The position numbers were made by a program, and so were the translations under genes. The notes beneath the pieces are model-generated. The model had not been told where the DNA came from and did not search any database. It saw nothing but the letters and a program-made list of their open reading frames with translations. A stretch of 64,000 nucleotides of DNA from Anaerostipes sp. MSJ-23 (GTDB taxonomy: Bacteria > Bacillota > Clostridia > Lachnospirales > Lachnospiraceae), in NCBI RefSeq assembly GCF_018918155.1, contig NZ_JAHLPY010000002.1:186001-250000 (forward strand), read 5' to 3'. How positions within the stretch are numbered: position 1 is the stretch's first letter; each line of letters opens with the position of its first letter. Positions 53,830-62,955 of this stretch are shown here, piece by piece.

Positions 53830-54909
53830 TTATACACGTGCTTTTCCAGTGGTTTTTCTTTTTACAATAAAAGGTTCAAATTCAAGCTTTGTTACAAAAC
53901 TACGAGGTTCATTTTTTGTCTTAGAATCTCGGATCCTTACAATAATATCAACAGCCTCTCGTCCTTTTGCTTCAATGGAATGTTCTACCGTCGTAAGAGA
54001 AATTCGATTCATGCCAGCCATAGGGACGTTATCGAATCCACAGACAGAGAAGTCTGAGGGCACTTTATATTTCATCTCATAAAGTGCATCAAGAATGCCA
54101 AATGCTACCATATCATTATATCCAACAAAAGCAGTGGAATCTGTTCCTTCTATTAATATCTGTTTTGTAAGATTAAAACCAGAGGAATATTCCAGCATAT
54201 TTGGAGAAAGAAGATTGTATTCTCCAGGAGAAAGAGAGCGTAAGGTTACACAATTGTCTCCAATTCCATGATCGCGATAGGCTTTTACAAGACCTTCATA
54301 GCGTTTGGATCTAGAACGCTCTACGTCACTGATTGGTGTTGAAATATAGGTGATTTTGCGATGACCTAAAGAAATCAAATGTTCTGCGACTAGATAAGCA
54401 GGTTTTACACTGCTGATATGAATGGAATCAAAAGAGATATCATCGTTTTTATCACCAATATTAACGATAGGAAGCTGTTTGGACATTTGATTTACTTCTG
54501 GCAGAAAAGAGGTTGGGTAGAGATATACAATCCCAGCTACTTCTACCTGATGCTGCAACATATCCAAATAATATTGTTCTGTTCCTGGATTTCTTAAAGT
54601 GGGTGCTACAAAAGTTACATAACCATAATCGTGAGCTCGCTCTGTAATTGAGTGGATCAATGTGGTATAGTAGTGATTGGATAAAAAAGGACACATAATC
54701 ACAATGACTTTTGATAAAGACTCGGAAGGAGTACTCTTTTTTTTCTTTTTCTCATAGCCAAGATCTTTTGCAACTTGCAAAACGCGCTGTCTGGTACTGT
54801 CAGAAAAAGATACATCCGCTTTGTTATTTAAAATCATGGAAACAGCAGATTGAGAGACATTAGCATATTTTGCAATATCTTTTGTCGTAATTTTCTTTTT
54901 TTGACCCAT
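53830..54909 (-). CDS. LacI-family transcriptional regulator
   Basis: A 359-residue repressor-type protein with an N-terminal helix-turn-helix and hinge (TTKDIAKYANVSQSAVSMILN, split over residues of about 8-28), followed by a periplasmic-binding-protein-like sugar sensor domain (about 68-345). A lysine-rich segment (EKKKKKS) joins the parts. LacI regulators bind palindromic operators and respond to sugars or sugar phosphates. It is divergent from the transaldolase-transketolase operon and upstream of galE, either of which it may control. The effector is unknown. Confidence 0.93.
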   Translation of the reverse strand: MGQKKKITTKDIAKYANVSQSAVSMILNNKADVSFSDSTRQRVLQVAKDLGYEKKKKKSTPSESLSKVIVIMCPFLSNHYYTTLIHSITERAHDYGYVTFVAPTLRNPGTEQYYLDMLQHQVEVAGIVYLYPTSFLPEVNQMSKQLPIVNIGDKNDDISFDSIHISSVKPAYLVAEHLISLGHRKITYISTPISDVERSRSKRYEGLVKAYRDHGIGDNCVTLRSLSPGEYNLLSPNMLEYSSGFNLTKQILIEGTDSTAFVGYNDMVAFGILDALYEMKYKVPSDFSVCGFDNVPMAGMNRISLTTVEHSIEAKGREAVDIIVRIRDSKTKNEPRSFVTKLEFEPFIVKRKTTGKARV

Positions 54910-55110
54910 GATTTTCTCCTAATCAAAATTTTTTTAATTAATTAATAGCAATTAATAAATAATTGAAAAAATTACTAATACTTGTTAAAATATTAGTGAA
55001 TCTGCTTTTATCATAACATAAAGGGTGGGAAAAATACAGAGAAAATGGATGTTTTAAGAGGTGAAAAAATTGTCAAGAATGATCGCAATTTTTTCAAAAA
55101 AAGAAGAGTT

Positions 55111-55135
55111 ATTAATATTTGCAAAAAATATTAAT
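55111..55135. promoter_or_regulatory. 25-bp palindrome, candidate operator
   Basis: Arms ATTAATATTT and AAATATTAAT are exact complements around GCAAA, 41 bases upstream of the transaldolase -35 box. Sequence and size fit a dimeric regulator site. It lacks the central CG of classic LacI/CcpA operators. Confidence 0.45.
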
Positions 55136-55176
55136 GAAATCCTTGAAACATACGCAAATACGGGCTTTTTCGGAGT

Positions 55177-55205
55177 TTGACAAGCAGAAAGATCCATGTT
55201 TTAAT
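55177..55205 (+). promoter_or_regulatory. Promoter for the transaldolase-transketolase operon
   Basis: A consensus TTGACA and a TTTAAT are separated by exactly 17 bases, 45 bases before the start codon. Confidence 0.7.
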
Positions 55206-55250
55206 GATACCAGGGCAAAGATGAAACGCATTTTTAGGAGGAATAAGAAC

Positions 55251-55907
55251 ATGAGATTTTTTGTAGATACAGCCGATGTAGATCAGATTCGTAAAGCAAA
55301 TGATATGGGAGTTATCTGTGGGGTAACAACAAACCCATCATTAATTGCAAAATCAGGAAGACAGTTTGAAGATGTTATCAAAGAAATTACTTCTATTGTT
55401 GATGGAGCAATCAGTGGAGAAGTAAAAGCTACAACAACAGATGCAGAAGGAATGATTAAAGAAGGTAGAGAAATTGCAAAGATTCATCCAAACATGGTTG
55501 TAAAAATTCCTACAACAATTGAAGGATTAAAAGCTACAAAAGTTTTATCTTCAGAAGGAATTAAAACAAACCTGACATTGATCTTTAGTGCAAATCAGGC
55601 ATTACTTGCAGCAAGAGCAGGAGCAACTTATGTATCGCCATTCCTTGGAAGATTAGATGATATTTCACAGAACGGTTTAGATCTGATTGCAGACATTAAA
55701 GAAATTTTTGATATGGCTGGTGATATTGATACACAGATTATTTGTGCAAGTGTCCGTAATCCAATCCACGTACTGGAATGTGCTAAGATGGGTGCCGATA
55801 TTGCAACAGTACCATATAACGTATTTGAACAGATGATGAAACACCCATTAACTGATCAGGGAATCGCTAAATTCCAGGCAGATTACAAAGCAGTATTCGG
55901 AGAATAA
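55251..55907 (+). CDS. Small transaldolase (TalC/Fsa-type subfamily)
   Basis: A 218-residue TIM-barrel enzyme of the transaldolase/fructose-6-phosphate aldolase subfamily: [11 protein letters not shown] at residues 26-36, the Schiff-base lysine K85 in VVKIP and SPFLGRLDD at 129-137. Position 131 is Phe, as in transaldolases, where E. coli FsaA has Tyr. With the transketolase genes directly downstream, transfer of dihydroxyacetone units in the pentose-phosphate pathway is the likely role. An AGGAGGAA site before 55251 rejects the longer in-frame start at 55119. Confidence 0.88.
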   Translation: MRFFVDTADVDQIRKANDMGVICGVTTNPSLIAKSGRQFEDVIKEITSIVDGAISGEVKATTTDAEGMIKEGREIAKIHPNMVVKIPTTIEGLKATKVLSSEGIKTNLTLIFSANQALLAARAGATYVSPFLGRLDDISQNGLDLIADIKEIFDMAGDIDTQIICASVRNPIHVLECAKMGADIATVPYNVFEQMMKHPLTDQGIAKFQADYKAVFGE

Positions 55908-55925
55908 GAAAGGGTGGTAAACACA

Positions 55926-56747
55926 ATGACAACCGCAGAATTAAAGAAGACAGCCAATGAAATCCGCAAAGGAATCATTAAGGCAACACATGCAGCGAAA
56001 TCCGGTCACCCGGGTGGATCCTTATCTGCAGCAGATGTATTTGCTTATTTATATTTTGTTGAGATGAATGTTGATCCTAAAAATCCAAAAGATGAAAATA
56101 GAGATCGCTTTGTGTTATCAAAAGGTCATGTTGCCCCTGGATATTATTCAACTCTTGCAGAAAGAGGATATTTCCCAAAAGAGGATCTGTTAACATTAAG
56201 ACATATTGGATCTTATCTTCAGGGACATCCAGACATGAAGAAGATTCCTGGCGTTGATATGTCCAGCGGATCTTTGGGTCAGGGAATTTCTGCAGCAGTT
56301 GGTATGGCCATGGCAGCAAGACTTCAAAACAAAGATTATCGCACCTATACACTTCTTGGAGATGGTGAAATTCAGGAAGGACAGGTATGGGAAGCAGCAA
56401 TGTTTGCAGGATCTAGAAAATTAGATAATCTTGTTGTTATCGTTGACAATAATGGACTTCAGATTGATGGAAATATTAAAGATGTCTGCTCTCCATATCC
56501 GATCGGAGAAAAATTTGCCGCATTTAATTTCAATGTAGTAGAAATTAATGGACATGATTTTGATCAGATCGCGGACGCTTTTAAACAGGCAAAAGAATTT
56601 AAAGGAAAACCAACAGCGATCATCATGAAGACGATCAAAGGAAAAGGTGTATCCTTCATGGAAAATCAGGTTTCATGGCATGGTTCTGCACCAAATGATG
56701 AACAATGTAAACAGGCGTTGGAAGAATTAGAAAAGGTGGGCGAGTAA
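55926..56747 (+). CDS. Transketolase, N-terminal (thiamine-binding) subunit
   Basis: A 273-residue subunit of the split transketolase. HAAKSGHPGGSLSAAD near residues 21-36 and the thiamine diphosphate motif LLGDGEIQEGQVWEAA followed by VVIVDNN (about 145-172) are clear. It contacts the diphosphate and magnesium of thiamine diphosphate. The ATG at 55926 is preferred over the GTG four codons upstream, since AAAGGGTGG overlaps the latter. The C-terminal subunit starts one base after its stop, so expression is coupled. Confidence 0.93.
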   Translation: MTTAELKKTANEIRKGIIKATHAAKSGHPGGSLSAADVFAYLYFVEMNVDPKNPKDENRDRFVLSKGHVAPGYYSTLAERGYFPKEDLLTLRHIGSYLQGHPDMKKIPGVDMSSGSLGQGISAAVGMAMAARLQNKDYRTYTLLGDGEIQEGQVWEAAMFAGSRKLDNLVVIVDNNGLQIDGNIKDVCSPYPIGEKFAAFNFNVVEINGHDFDQIADAFKQAKEFKGKPTAIIMKTIKGKGVSFMENQVSWHGSAPNDEQCKQALEELEKVGE

Positions 56748-56748
56748 G

Positions 56749-57687
56749 ATGGCAGAAGTAAAAAAGATTGCGACAAGAGAAAGCTATGGAAAAGCTTTAG
56801 TTGAATTAGGAAAAGAAAACCCTAATGTTGTAGTTTTAGATGCTGACTTAGCCGCTGCAACAAAAACAGGAATGTTTAAAAAGGAATTTCCAGAAAGACA
56901 TATTGACTGCGGTATTGCCGAGTGTAATATGATGGGAATCGCTGCAGGTTTTGCAGCAGCAGGAATGATTCCATTTGCAAGTAGTTTTGCAATGTTCGCA
57001 GCAGGACGTGCTTTTGAACAGGTGAGAAACTCTATTGGATATCCACATTTAAATGTAAAAATTGGAGCAACTCATGGTGGTATTTCTGTTGGAGAAGATG
57101 GAGCAACTCATCAATGTTGTGAGGATATCGCATTAATGCGTACAATTCCTGGAATGACAGTCATTGTTCCTTCAGATGATGTAGAGGCAAGAGCTGCTGT
57201 AAAAGCAGCAGCAGCCATGGAAGGGCCTGTCTATATGAGATTTGGACGTCTGGCCGTACCTGTAATCAATGATGAAGATTACAAATTTGAAATCGGAAAA
57301 GGCTGCGTCTTAAAAGAAGGAACAGATGTTGCAATTATTGCAAATGGACTTTGTGTGGCAGAATCTCTGGAAGCAGCAAAGAAACTGGAAGCAGAGGGTA
57401 TCAGTGCAAAAGTAATCAATATGGCAACAGTAAAACCACTGGATGAGGAACTGGTTCTTGCAGCAGCAAAAGAAACAGGAAAAGTCGTAACCGTGGAAGA
57501 ACATTCTGTCATTGGTGGTCTTGGAAGTGCAGTATGTGATGTATTATCAGAAAAACTTCCAACTCCAGTGTTAAAAATTGGAGTAAACGATGTATTTGGA
57601 CATTCAGGTCCAGCTGTTGAACTGGTGAAAGAATTCGGTTTGGACGGTGACAGTATCGCAGCAAAAGTAAAAGATTTTGTAAAATAA
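56749..57687 (+). CDS. Transketolase, C-terminal (pyrimidine-binding) subunit
   Basis: A 312-residue partner subunit. It holds the pyrimidine-binding domain (VVVLDADLAAATKT near residues 26-39, CGIAECNMMGIAAGFA near 57-72 with the activating glutamate) and the C-terminal transketolase domain (VVTVEEHSVIGGLGS near 243-257). Together with the previous gene it forms an active enzyme moving two-carbon units between sugar phosphates. Split transketolases are common in Clostridia and archaea. Confidence 0.93.
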   Translation: MAEVKKIATRESYGKALVELGKENPNVVVLDADLAAATKTGMFKKEFPERHIDCGIAECNMMGIAAGFAAAGMIPFASSFAMFAAGRAFEQVRNSIGYPHLNVKIGATHGGISVGEDGATHQCCEDIALMRTIPGMTVIVPSDDVEARAAVKAAAAMEGPVYMRFGRLAVPVINDEDYKFEIGKGCVLKEGTDVAIIANGLCVAESLEAAKKLEAEGISAKVINMATVKPLDEELVLAAAKETGKVVTVEEHSVIGGLGSAVCDVLSEKLPTPVLKIGVNDVFGHSGPAVELVKEFGLDGDSIAAKVKDFVK

Positions 57688-57744
57688 TTCAGTGGTGATC
57701 CCCATCTGAATTAAAATACAATTTCTTTCATAGAAACCTTTAAG

Positions 57745-57786
57745 CAAGAGGGTCTAGTTATGTGTTATGACTAGGCCCTCTTTCCT
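57745..57786 (+). terminator. Probable terminator after the transketolase genes
   Basis: AAGAGGGTCTAGTTA pairs with TGACTAGGCCCTCTTT to give a long stem with one bulge; the tail is short (CTTTCC). A second hairpin (AATTCAG/CTGAATT, 57686-57712) precedes it at the stop codon. The rest of the gap up to 57902 shows only a TATAAT at 57832. Confidence 0.65.
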
Positions 57787-57902
57787 GTTAGAAAAAACAA
57801 AAAAGGTGAGACAAATGATAAGGGAAAAGTGTATAATACATATATAACTTAAAAATCAAATGTGTATCAAATGAAAAAAAGTGAAAAGCAAGGGGGATTT
57901 TT

Positions 57903-58715
57903 ATGTGGACAAGAGGACAATTAAAAGAGAATGGGAAAAAAGCACTTCACAGAAATTATTGGATTGTTGTTATTGCAACACTGGTTCTTGGAATAATATC
58001 TGGAAGTTATGGTGGTGTTGATCATATCACAGGAGAAATTCGGCAGGAAGTTATAGATTCTGGACAAAATTTAGATATAGATTCCATTCTGCCATCTGCG
58101 TTTGGAAAAGTTGGTAATTTTTTCTATTCTGTGTTTACCGAAGATCGATCGTTGTATATTGTCGCTATTTTTTGTGTTGTATGGGCATTGATTGTGATTC
58201 TTTTCAGTATTTTTATTGGAAATTTATTTGAAATTGGTGGGGCACGGTTTTTTGAGGAAAATAGTGATAAAAAAGCAGAACTTGGATTGATTCTTTACGG
58301 TTTTCAAAAAGGATCTTATGTTAGAAAGACCTTCACTTTATTTTTGAGAGATTTATATATTTTTTTATGGGGGTTGTTATTAATTATTCCAGGTATTATA
58401 AAGAATTATGAATATTCTATGATTCCTTATATTCTGGCTGAAAATCCCGAAATTTCAAGGCAACGCGCATTTGAGATTAGTAAAAAAATGATGGATGGTC
58501 AAAAAATGGATGCTTTTATTTTAGATCTTTCTTTTATTGGATGGGAGATGCTGGGTGCAATTACATTTGGAATTGTAAAAGTATTATATGTTCATCCATA
58601 TGAGAAGGCAACATGGGTGGAATTATATAAAGTGAATCGTAAGAATATGCTTGAAACCGGGAAGGCTTCTATACAGGAGCTTCCTGGATGGAATGGAACA
58701 GATAATATTATATAG
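57903..58715 (+). CDS. DUF975 family membrane protein
   Basis: A 270-residue membrane protein with four to five predicted helices (near 18-36, 85-110, 140-165, 200-225). The N-terminal KENGKKALHRNYWIVV motif and the later MIPYILAENPEISRQRAFEISKKMM are typical of DUF975. The cytoplasmic function of this family is unknown; it is frequent in Clostridia and lactic bacteria. It stands alone between a weak promoter (TATAAT 57832-57837) and a terminator, with AAGGGGG as ribosome site. Confidence 0.85.
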   Translation: MWTRGQLKENGKKALHRNYWIVVIATLVLGIISGSYGGVDHITGEIRQEVIDSGQNLDIDSILPSAFGKVGNFFYSVFTEDRSLYIVAIFCVVWALIVILFSIFIGNLFEIGGARFFEENSDKKAELGLILYGFQKGSYVRKTFTLFLRDLYIFLWGLLLIIPGIIKNYEYSMIPYILAENPEISRQRAFEISKKMMDGQKMDAFILDLSFIGWEMLGAITFGIVKVLYVHPYEKATWVELYKVNRKNMLETGKASIQELPGWNGTDNII

Positions 58716-58726
58716 AAGAAACACAA

Positions 58727-58766
58727 ATGCCTGCCGGCAATGAAGATATGCTGGCAGGTTTTTCTT
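58727..58766 (+). terminator. Terminator after the DUF975 gene
   Basis: CCTGCCGGCA and TGCTGGCAGG arms (one G-T pair) surround a 9-base loop, followed by TTTTTCTTCT. Confidence 0.85.
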
Positions 58767-58796
58767 CTCTGCTTTGTTGGAAGTAGGGGACTTTAT

Positions 58797-58835
58797 CTTG
58801 TGAGGCTTCACAAGTATTCGTATGTATGATAAGAT
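58797..58835 (+). promoter_or_regulatory. glmM promoter overlapped by an 18-bp palindrome
   Basis: TTCACA (58807-58812) and TAAGAT (58830-58835) are 17 bases apart. A perfect CTTGTGA-ggct-TCACAAG repeat (58797-58814) covers the -35 box, where a bound repressor would block polymerase. Confidence 0.5.
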
Positions 58836-58872
58836 AACATTTAGGAAAAAATGCAAAGTAAGGAGTTATGAA

Positions 58873-60222
58873 ATGGGTAAATATTTCGGAACAGATGGTT
58901 TTCGTGGCGAAGCAAATATAAATTTAACAGTAGAACATGCATATAAAGTAGGACGTTATCTTGGATGGTATTTCAATCAGAAAACATCAAGAGCAAAGAT
59001 TGTGATTGGAAAAGATACGAGAAGAAGCAGTTACATGTTTGAAAATGCACTAGTAGCAGGATTAACAGCATCTGGTGCAGATGCTTATATGTTATATGTA
59101 ACGACAACTCCAAGTGTGGCTTATGTTGTAAGAACAGAACAGTTTGATTGTGGAATTATGATTTCTGCAAGTCATAATCCATATTATGATAATGGGATTA
59201 AGTTAATCAATGCACAGGGTCATAAGATGGAAGCAGAGGTAGAGGCAAAAGTAGAAGCTTATATTGATGGAGAGATTGATGAAATTCCATTTGCGACAAA
59301 GAAAGAAATTGGACGTGCGAAAGATTATTCTGCCGGAAGAAATCATTATATTGGATATCTGATTTCTTCTGCAACACGTTCTTTTAAGGGCATGAAAGTC
59401 GGATTGGATTGTGCAAACGGAAGTTCTTTTGCTATTGCAGGAAATGTATTTCATGCGTTAGGAGCAGAAACTTATGTAATTAATAATGATCCGGATGGAA
59501 CGAATATTAATACAAACTGTGGTTCCACACATATTGAAATTCTTCAGGGATATGTGAAGGAAAATCATCTGGATGTTGGTTTCGCATATGATGGTGATGC
59601 GGATCGCTGTATCGCAGTTGATGAAAATGGAAAGGTTGTAGATGGTGACCTGATTTTATATGTATGTGGACAGTATATGAAAAAACACGGGGAACTGAAC
59701 AATAATACAGTTGTTACGACTGTAATGTCGAACCTTGGATTATATAAAGCATTTGATGCTGCAGGTATTTCTTATGAAAAAACAGCAGTTGGAGATAAAT
59801 ATGTAAATGAAAATATGGTGAAAAATGGACATGCGCTTGGTGGAGAACAGTCTGGACATATCATTTTCAGTAAGTTTGCAACAACTGGAGATGGTATCCT
59901 AACATCTTTGAAATTGATGGAAGCAATGATCGAACAAAAACAGACATTAGGACAACTGACAGAACCTGTGGAAATTCTTCCTCAAATTATGGAAAATGTT
60001 CGTGTGGCAGATAAAAAAGCTGCGCAGGAAGATGCAGATGTACAGGCAGCAGTCAAGGCAGTTGAAAAAGAACTTGGAGATGACGGACGTGTTCTTGTTC
60101 GTGAAAGTGGGACAGAACCACTGATTCGTGTCATGGTTGAAGCAAAGACACACGAGATCTGCAGAAGTGAAGTAGATAAGGTTGTGAAAGTGTTAAGAGA
60201 GAAGGGGCACGTTATTAAATAG
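58873..60222 (+). CDS. glmM: Phosphoglucosamine mutase
   Basis: A 449-residue phosphohexomutase converting glucosamine-6-phosphate to glucosamine-1-phosphate for UDP-GlcNAc. The opening GKYFGTDGFRGEAN is characteristic of GlmM, the phosphoserine loop is ISASHNPYYDNG near residues 97-108, the metal loop DGDADRC is near 240 and the phosphate loop RESGTEPLIRVM near 412-423. AAGGAGTT before 58873 fixes the start over an upstream in-frame ATG. GlmM is often encoded with cdaA-cdaR and inhibits CdaA there; here it heads a run with priA, def, fmt and rsmB. Confidence 0.92.
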   Translation: MGKYFGTDGFRGEANINLTVEHAYKVGRYLGWYFNQKTSRAKIVIGKDTRRSSYMFENALVAGLTASGADAYMLYVTTTPSVAYVVRTEQFDCGIMISASHNPYYDNGIKLINAQGHKMEAEVEAKVEAYIDGEIDEIPFATKKEIGRAKDYSAGRNHYIGYLISSATRSFKGMKVGLDCANGSSFAIAGNVFHALGAETYVINNDPDGTNINTNCGSTHIEILQGYVKENHLDVGFAYDGDADRCIAVDENGKVVDGDLILYVCGQYMKKHGELNNNTVVTTVMSNLGLYKAFDAAGISYEKTAVGDKYVNENMVKNGHALGGEQSGHIIFSKFATTGDGILTSLKLMEAMIEQKQTLGQLTEPVEILPQIMENVRVADKKAAQEDADVQAAVKAVEKELGDDGRVLVRESGTEPLIRVMVEAKTHEICRSEVDKVVKVLREKGHVIK

Positions 60223-60225
60223 TTT

Positions 60226-62457
60226 ATGAAAAAATTATATGCGGATATTATCATCAATATTTCTCATGAGGCACTGGATCGCGTATTTGGGTACAAAGTG
60301 CCTCTTTCCCTGCAAGGAGATATTTGTGTCGGTCAGCAGGTGATCGTACCTTTTGGAAGAGGAAATAGACAACAGAAGGGATTTGTCATCGGTTTATCTG
60401 ATACGATTGATTATGATGAGAGGAAAGTAAAAGAAATTATCCGGATTGAAAAGAAAAGCGTTACGATGGAATCAAAAATGATTGATCTTGCGTACTGGAT
60501 TAGGAAAAATTATGGTTCTACGATGATACAGGCATTAAAAACTGTACTTCCAGTGCAGGAAAAAATGCAGCAGAAAGTACATCGTTTTCTTGAATTAAAA
60601 ATAGATCCTGTCCATGGTCGAGCATTGCTTGATGAATATTTTGGACGTCATTATGTGGCTAAGGCAAGATTACTTGCGGTTCTTCTTGATCAGGAACACA
60701 AAAGAATTTCGTGGGAAGAAGCTTCAAAAAAATGGAAGATTTCAAAAAGTACAATTGATCGTATGGTGAAGGAAGATGTGATTCGCGTGATTACACAATA
60801 TTATTATCGGAATCCAAATTCTGGAGATAACATTATCGTACCAGCGCCTGCTTTAAATAAAGAGCAGCAAGGTTTGATTGATGAATTTCGGCAAGATCTT
60901 TTAACGCAGACGTATCGGACGTATTTGCTTTACGGGATTACTGGAAGTGGAAAAACAGAAGTATATTTGTCGGCGATCGAAGAAGTAATAAAAAGAGGAA
61001 AGCAAGCAATTGTCTTGATTCCAGAGATCGCATTGACTTATCAGACCGTGCGAAGGTTTACGCAGAGATTTGGAGATCGGGTATCGATTTTAAATTCTCG
61101 ATTATCTAGGGGAGAAAAATATGATCAATGGCTTCGTGCAAAGCAGGGAGATATTGATGTAATCATTGGACCGAGATCGGCACTGTTTGTACCATTTCCA
61201 AATCTTGGATTGATTGTCATTGACGAAGAACATGAAGGAAGTTATAAAAGTGAGCAGATGCCGAAATATCATGCAAGAGAAGTTGCTATTCATAAAGCAC
61301 AGATGGAGGGTGCGTCGGTAATTTTAGGTTCAGCCACTCCATCAGTAGAAAGTTATCAAAAAGCATTAAATGGAACATATCACTTATGGGAGTTAACAAA
61401 AAGAGCGAAACAGGCAGTATTGCCTTCTGTTTATATTGAAGATTTGCGAGAAGAATTGAAAAATGGAAATCGTAGTATGTTTAGCCGAAGATTAAGAACT
61501 CTTATGCAAGATCGTATTCAAAAAGGTGAACAGATCATGTTATTTTTAAACAGGAGAGGTTATGCTGGATTTGTATCTTGTCGAAGTTGTGGACATGTGA
61601 TGGAGTGTCCGCATTGTGATGTATCGATGACTTATCATAAAGATGGAAGTTTGAAATGTCATTATTGTGGATATGAAACACAAATGCCTCAGGTATGTCC
61701 AGAGTGCGGAAGCCCTTATATTGGAGCTTTTGGCCTTGGGACACAAAAGGTAGAGGCAGCCATTCATCGGGAATTTCCCGAAGTGAAAGCATTGCGAATG
61801 GATATGGATACAACGAGGAAGAAGGATAGTCATCGACAAATTCTCTCGGCATTTTTAAGAGGGGATGCACAAATTCTGGTAGGAACGCAAATGATTGTAA
61901 AGGGGCATGATTTTCCTAATGTAACACTTGTTGGAGTTCTTGCTGCAGATCTGTCTTTGCATGCCAATGATTATCGTGCTGGAGAGAGAACCTTTCAACT
62001 ATTGACTCAGGCGGCAGGAAGAGCAGGAAGGGATAAAAAACCGGGAGAAGTCGTTATTCAGACTTATTCACCGGAACATTATAGTATTGTAACTGCCGCT
62101 GCTCAAGATTACAAAGAATTTTATCGGCAGGAAATTGGATACCGGACTTTAATGAAATATCCTCCGGTATGGCAGATGCTTGTTGTATTCTTATATGGAA
62201 AGAAAGAAGAAAAGGTAAAAAAGATATCAGAAGAGATGGCAAAGGTTGTCAAAAAGATGGGCGTAATGATGATAGGACCTGCAGAGGCAAGTTTTGCAAA
62301 AATTAATGATGAATATCGAAGAGTAATTTATATCAAAGATCCAGAGTATCAAACACTTGTAAAAGTGAAAGATCATTTGGAACAATGGATCATGAAACAG
62401 GAAATACAAAAAGAAATATTTATAAATTTTGACTTTAACCCAATGAACAGTTATTGA
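60226..62457 (+). CDS. priA: Primosomal replication restart helicase PriA
   Basis: A 743-residue helicase that reloads the replication machinery at stalled forks. N-terminal 3'-DNA-binding domain (about 1-105), winged helix, then Walker A GITGSGKTEVYL near residues 240-251, Walker B DEEHEGSYKSEQMPKYH near 332-348, and the zinc-binding region with paired Cys (CRSCGHVMECPHCD, CHYCG, CPECG) near 450-500. QAAGRAGRDKKPGEV marks the helicase motif VI. It starts three bases after the glmM stop. Confidence 0.96.
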   Translation: MKKLYADIIINISHEALDRVFGYKVPLSLQGDICVGQQVIVPFGRGNRQQKGFVIGLSDTIDYDERKVKEIIRIEKKSVTMESKMIDLAYWIRKNYGSTMIQALKTVLPVQEKMQQKVHRFLELKIDPVHGRALLDEYFGRHYVAKARLLAVLLDQEHKRISWEEASKKWKISKSTIDRMVKEDVIRVITQYYYRNPNSGDNIIVPAPALNKEQQGLIDEFRQDLLTQTYRTYLLYGITGSGKTEVYLSAIEEVIKRGKQAIVLIPEIALTYQTVRRFTQRFGDRVSILNSRLSRGEKYDQWLRAKQGDIDVIIGPRSALFVPFPNLGLIVIDEEHEGSYKSEQMPKYHAREVAIHKAQMEGASVILGSATPSVESYQKALNGTYHLWELTKRAKQAVLPSVYIEDLREELKNGNRSMFSRRLRTLMQDRIQKGEQIMLFLNRRGYAGFVSCRSCGHVMECPHCDVSMTYHKDGSLKCHYCGYETQMPQVCPECGSPYIGAFGLGTQKVEAAIHREFPEVKALRMDMDTTRKKDSHRQILSAFLRGDAQILVGTQMIVKGHDFPNVTLVGVLAADLSLHANDYRAGERTFQLLTQAAGRAGRDKKPGEVVIQTYSPEHYSIVTAAAQDYKEFYRQEIGYRTLMKYPPVWQMLVVFLYGKKEEKVKKISEEMAKVVKKMGVMMIGPAEASFAKINDEYRRVIYIKDPEYQTLVKVKDHLEQWIMKQEIQKEIFINFDFNPMNSY

Positions 62458-62471
62458 AAAGGAGAAAAAAG

Positions 62472-62954
62472 ATGGCAATTCGAAAAATTCGTATAATGGG
62501 AGATGATGTTCTTAGAAAAACATCAAAAGAAGTAAAAGAAATGACACCACGTTTAAAAACACTGGTAGAGGATATGTTTGATACAATGTATGATGCTATG
62601 GGTGTTGGACTTGCAGCGCCTCAGGTTGGAATTTTAAAAAGAATCGTTGTAATTGATACTTATGAAGAAGGTGAGAAATTCGCTTTAATTAATCCAGTCA
62701 TCACACACAAAGATGGAGAACAAGTTGGAGATGAGGGATGTTTAAGTCTTCCAGGGAAGGTAGCAACTGTAAAACGTCCAGATCACGTCATCTGTGAAGC
62801 CTATGATGTGAATATGGAGCCAATTACTATCGAAGGACATGGGCTTTTAGCAAGAGCAATCTGTCACGAATTAGATCACTTGGATGGTGTTTTATATCCA
62901 GATGTTGCAGAAGAACCGGTACGTAATGTGACTTATGAAGAAGAAGGAGAATAA
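62472..62954 (+). CDS. def: Peptide deformylase
   Basis: A 160-residue metalloenzyme removing the formyl group from nascent proteins. The three motifs are GVGLAAPQVG near residues 43-52, EGCLSLPG near 93-100 and HELDHLDGVLY near 135-145, which give the Cys and two His metal ligands. An AAAAGGAG site overlapping the priA stop precedes the ATG at 62472. fmt follows after one base, the usual pairing of deformylase and transformylase genes. Confidence 0.96.
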   Translation: MAIRKIRIMGDDVLRKTSKEVKEMTPRLKTLVEDMFDTMYDAMGVGLAAPQVGILKRIVVIDTYEEGEKFALINPVITHKDGEQVGDEGCLSLPGKVATVKRPDHVICEAYDVNMEPITIEGHGLLARAICHELDHLDGVLYPDVAEEPVRNVTYEEEGE

Positions 62955-62955
62955 A

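Larger units (their letters stand above)
54910..55250. other. Divergent regulatory region between lacI-type and transaldolase genes
   Basis: No gene is apparent in these 341 bases. It holds repeated ATTAAT elements near the lacI start (54935-54957), an ACTAATA-N10-TATTAGT repeat (54974-54997), a perfect 25-bp palindrome (55111-55135), the transaldolase promoter (55177-55205) and a TAGGAGGAA ribosome site before 55251. Confidence 0.55.
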
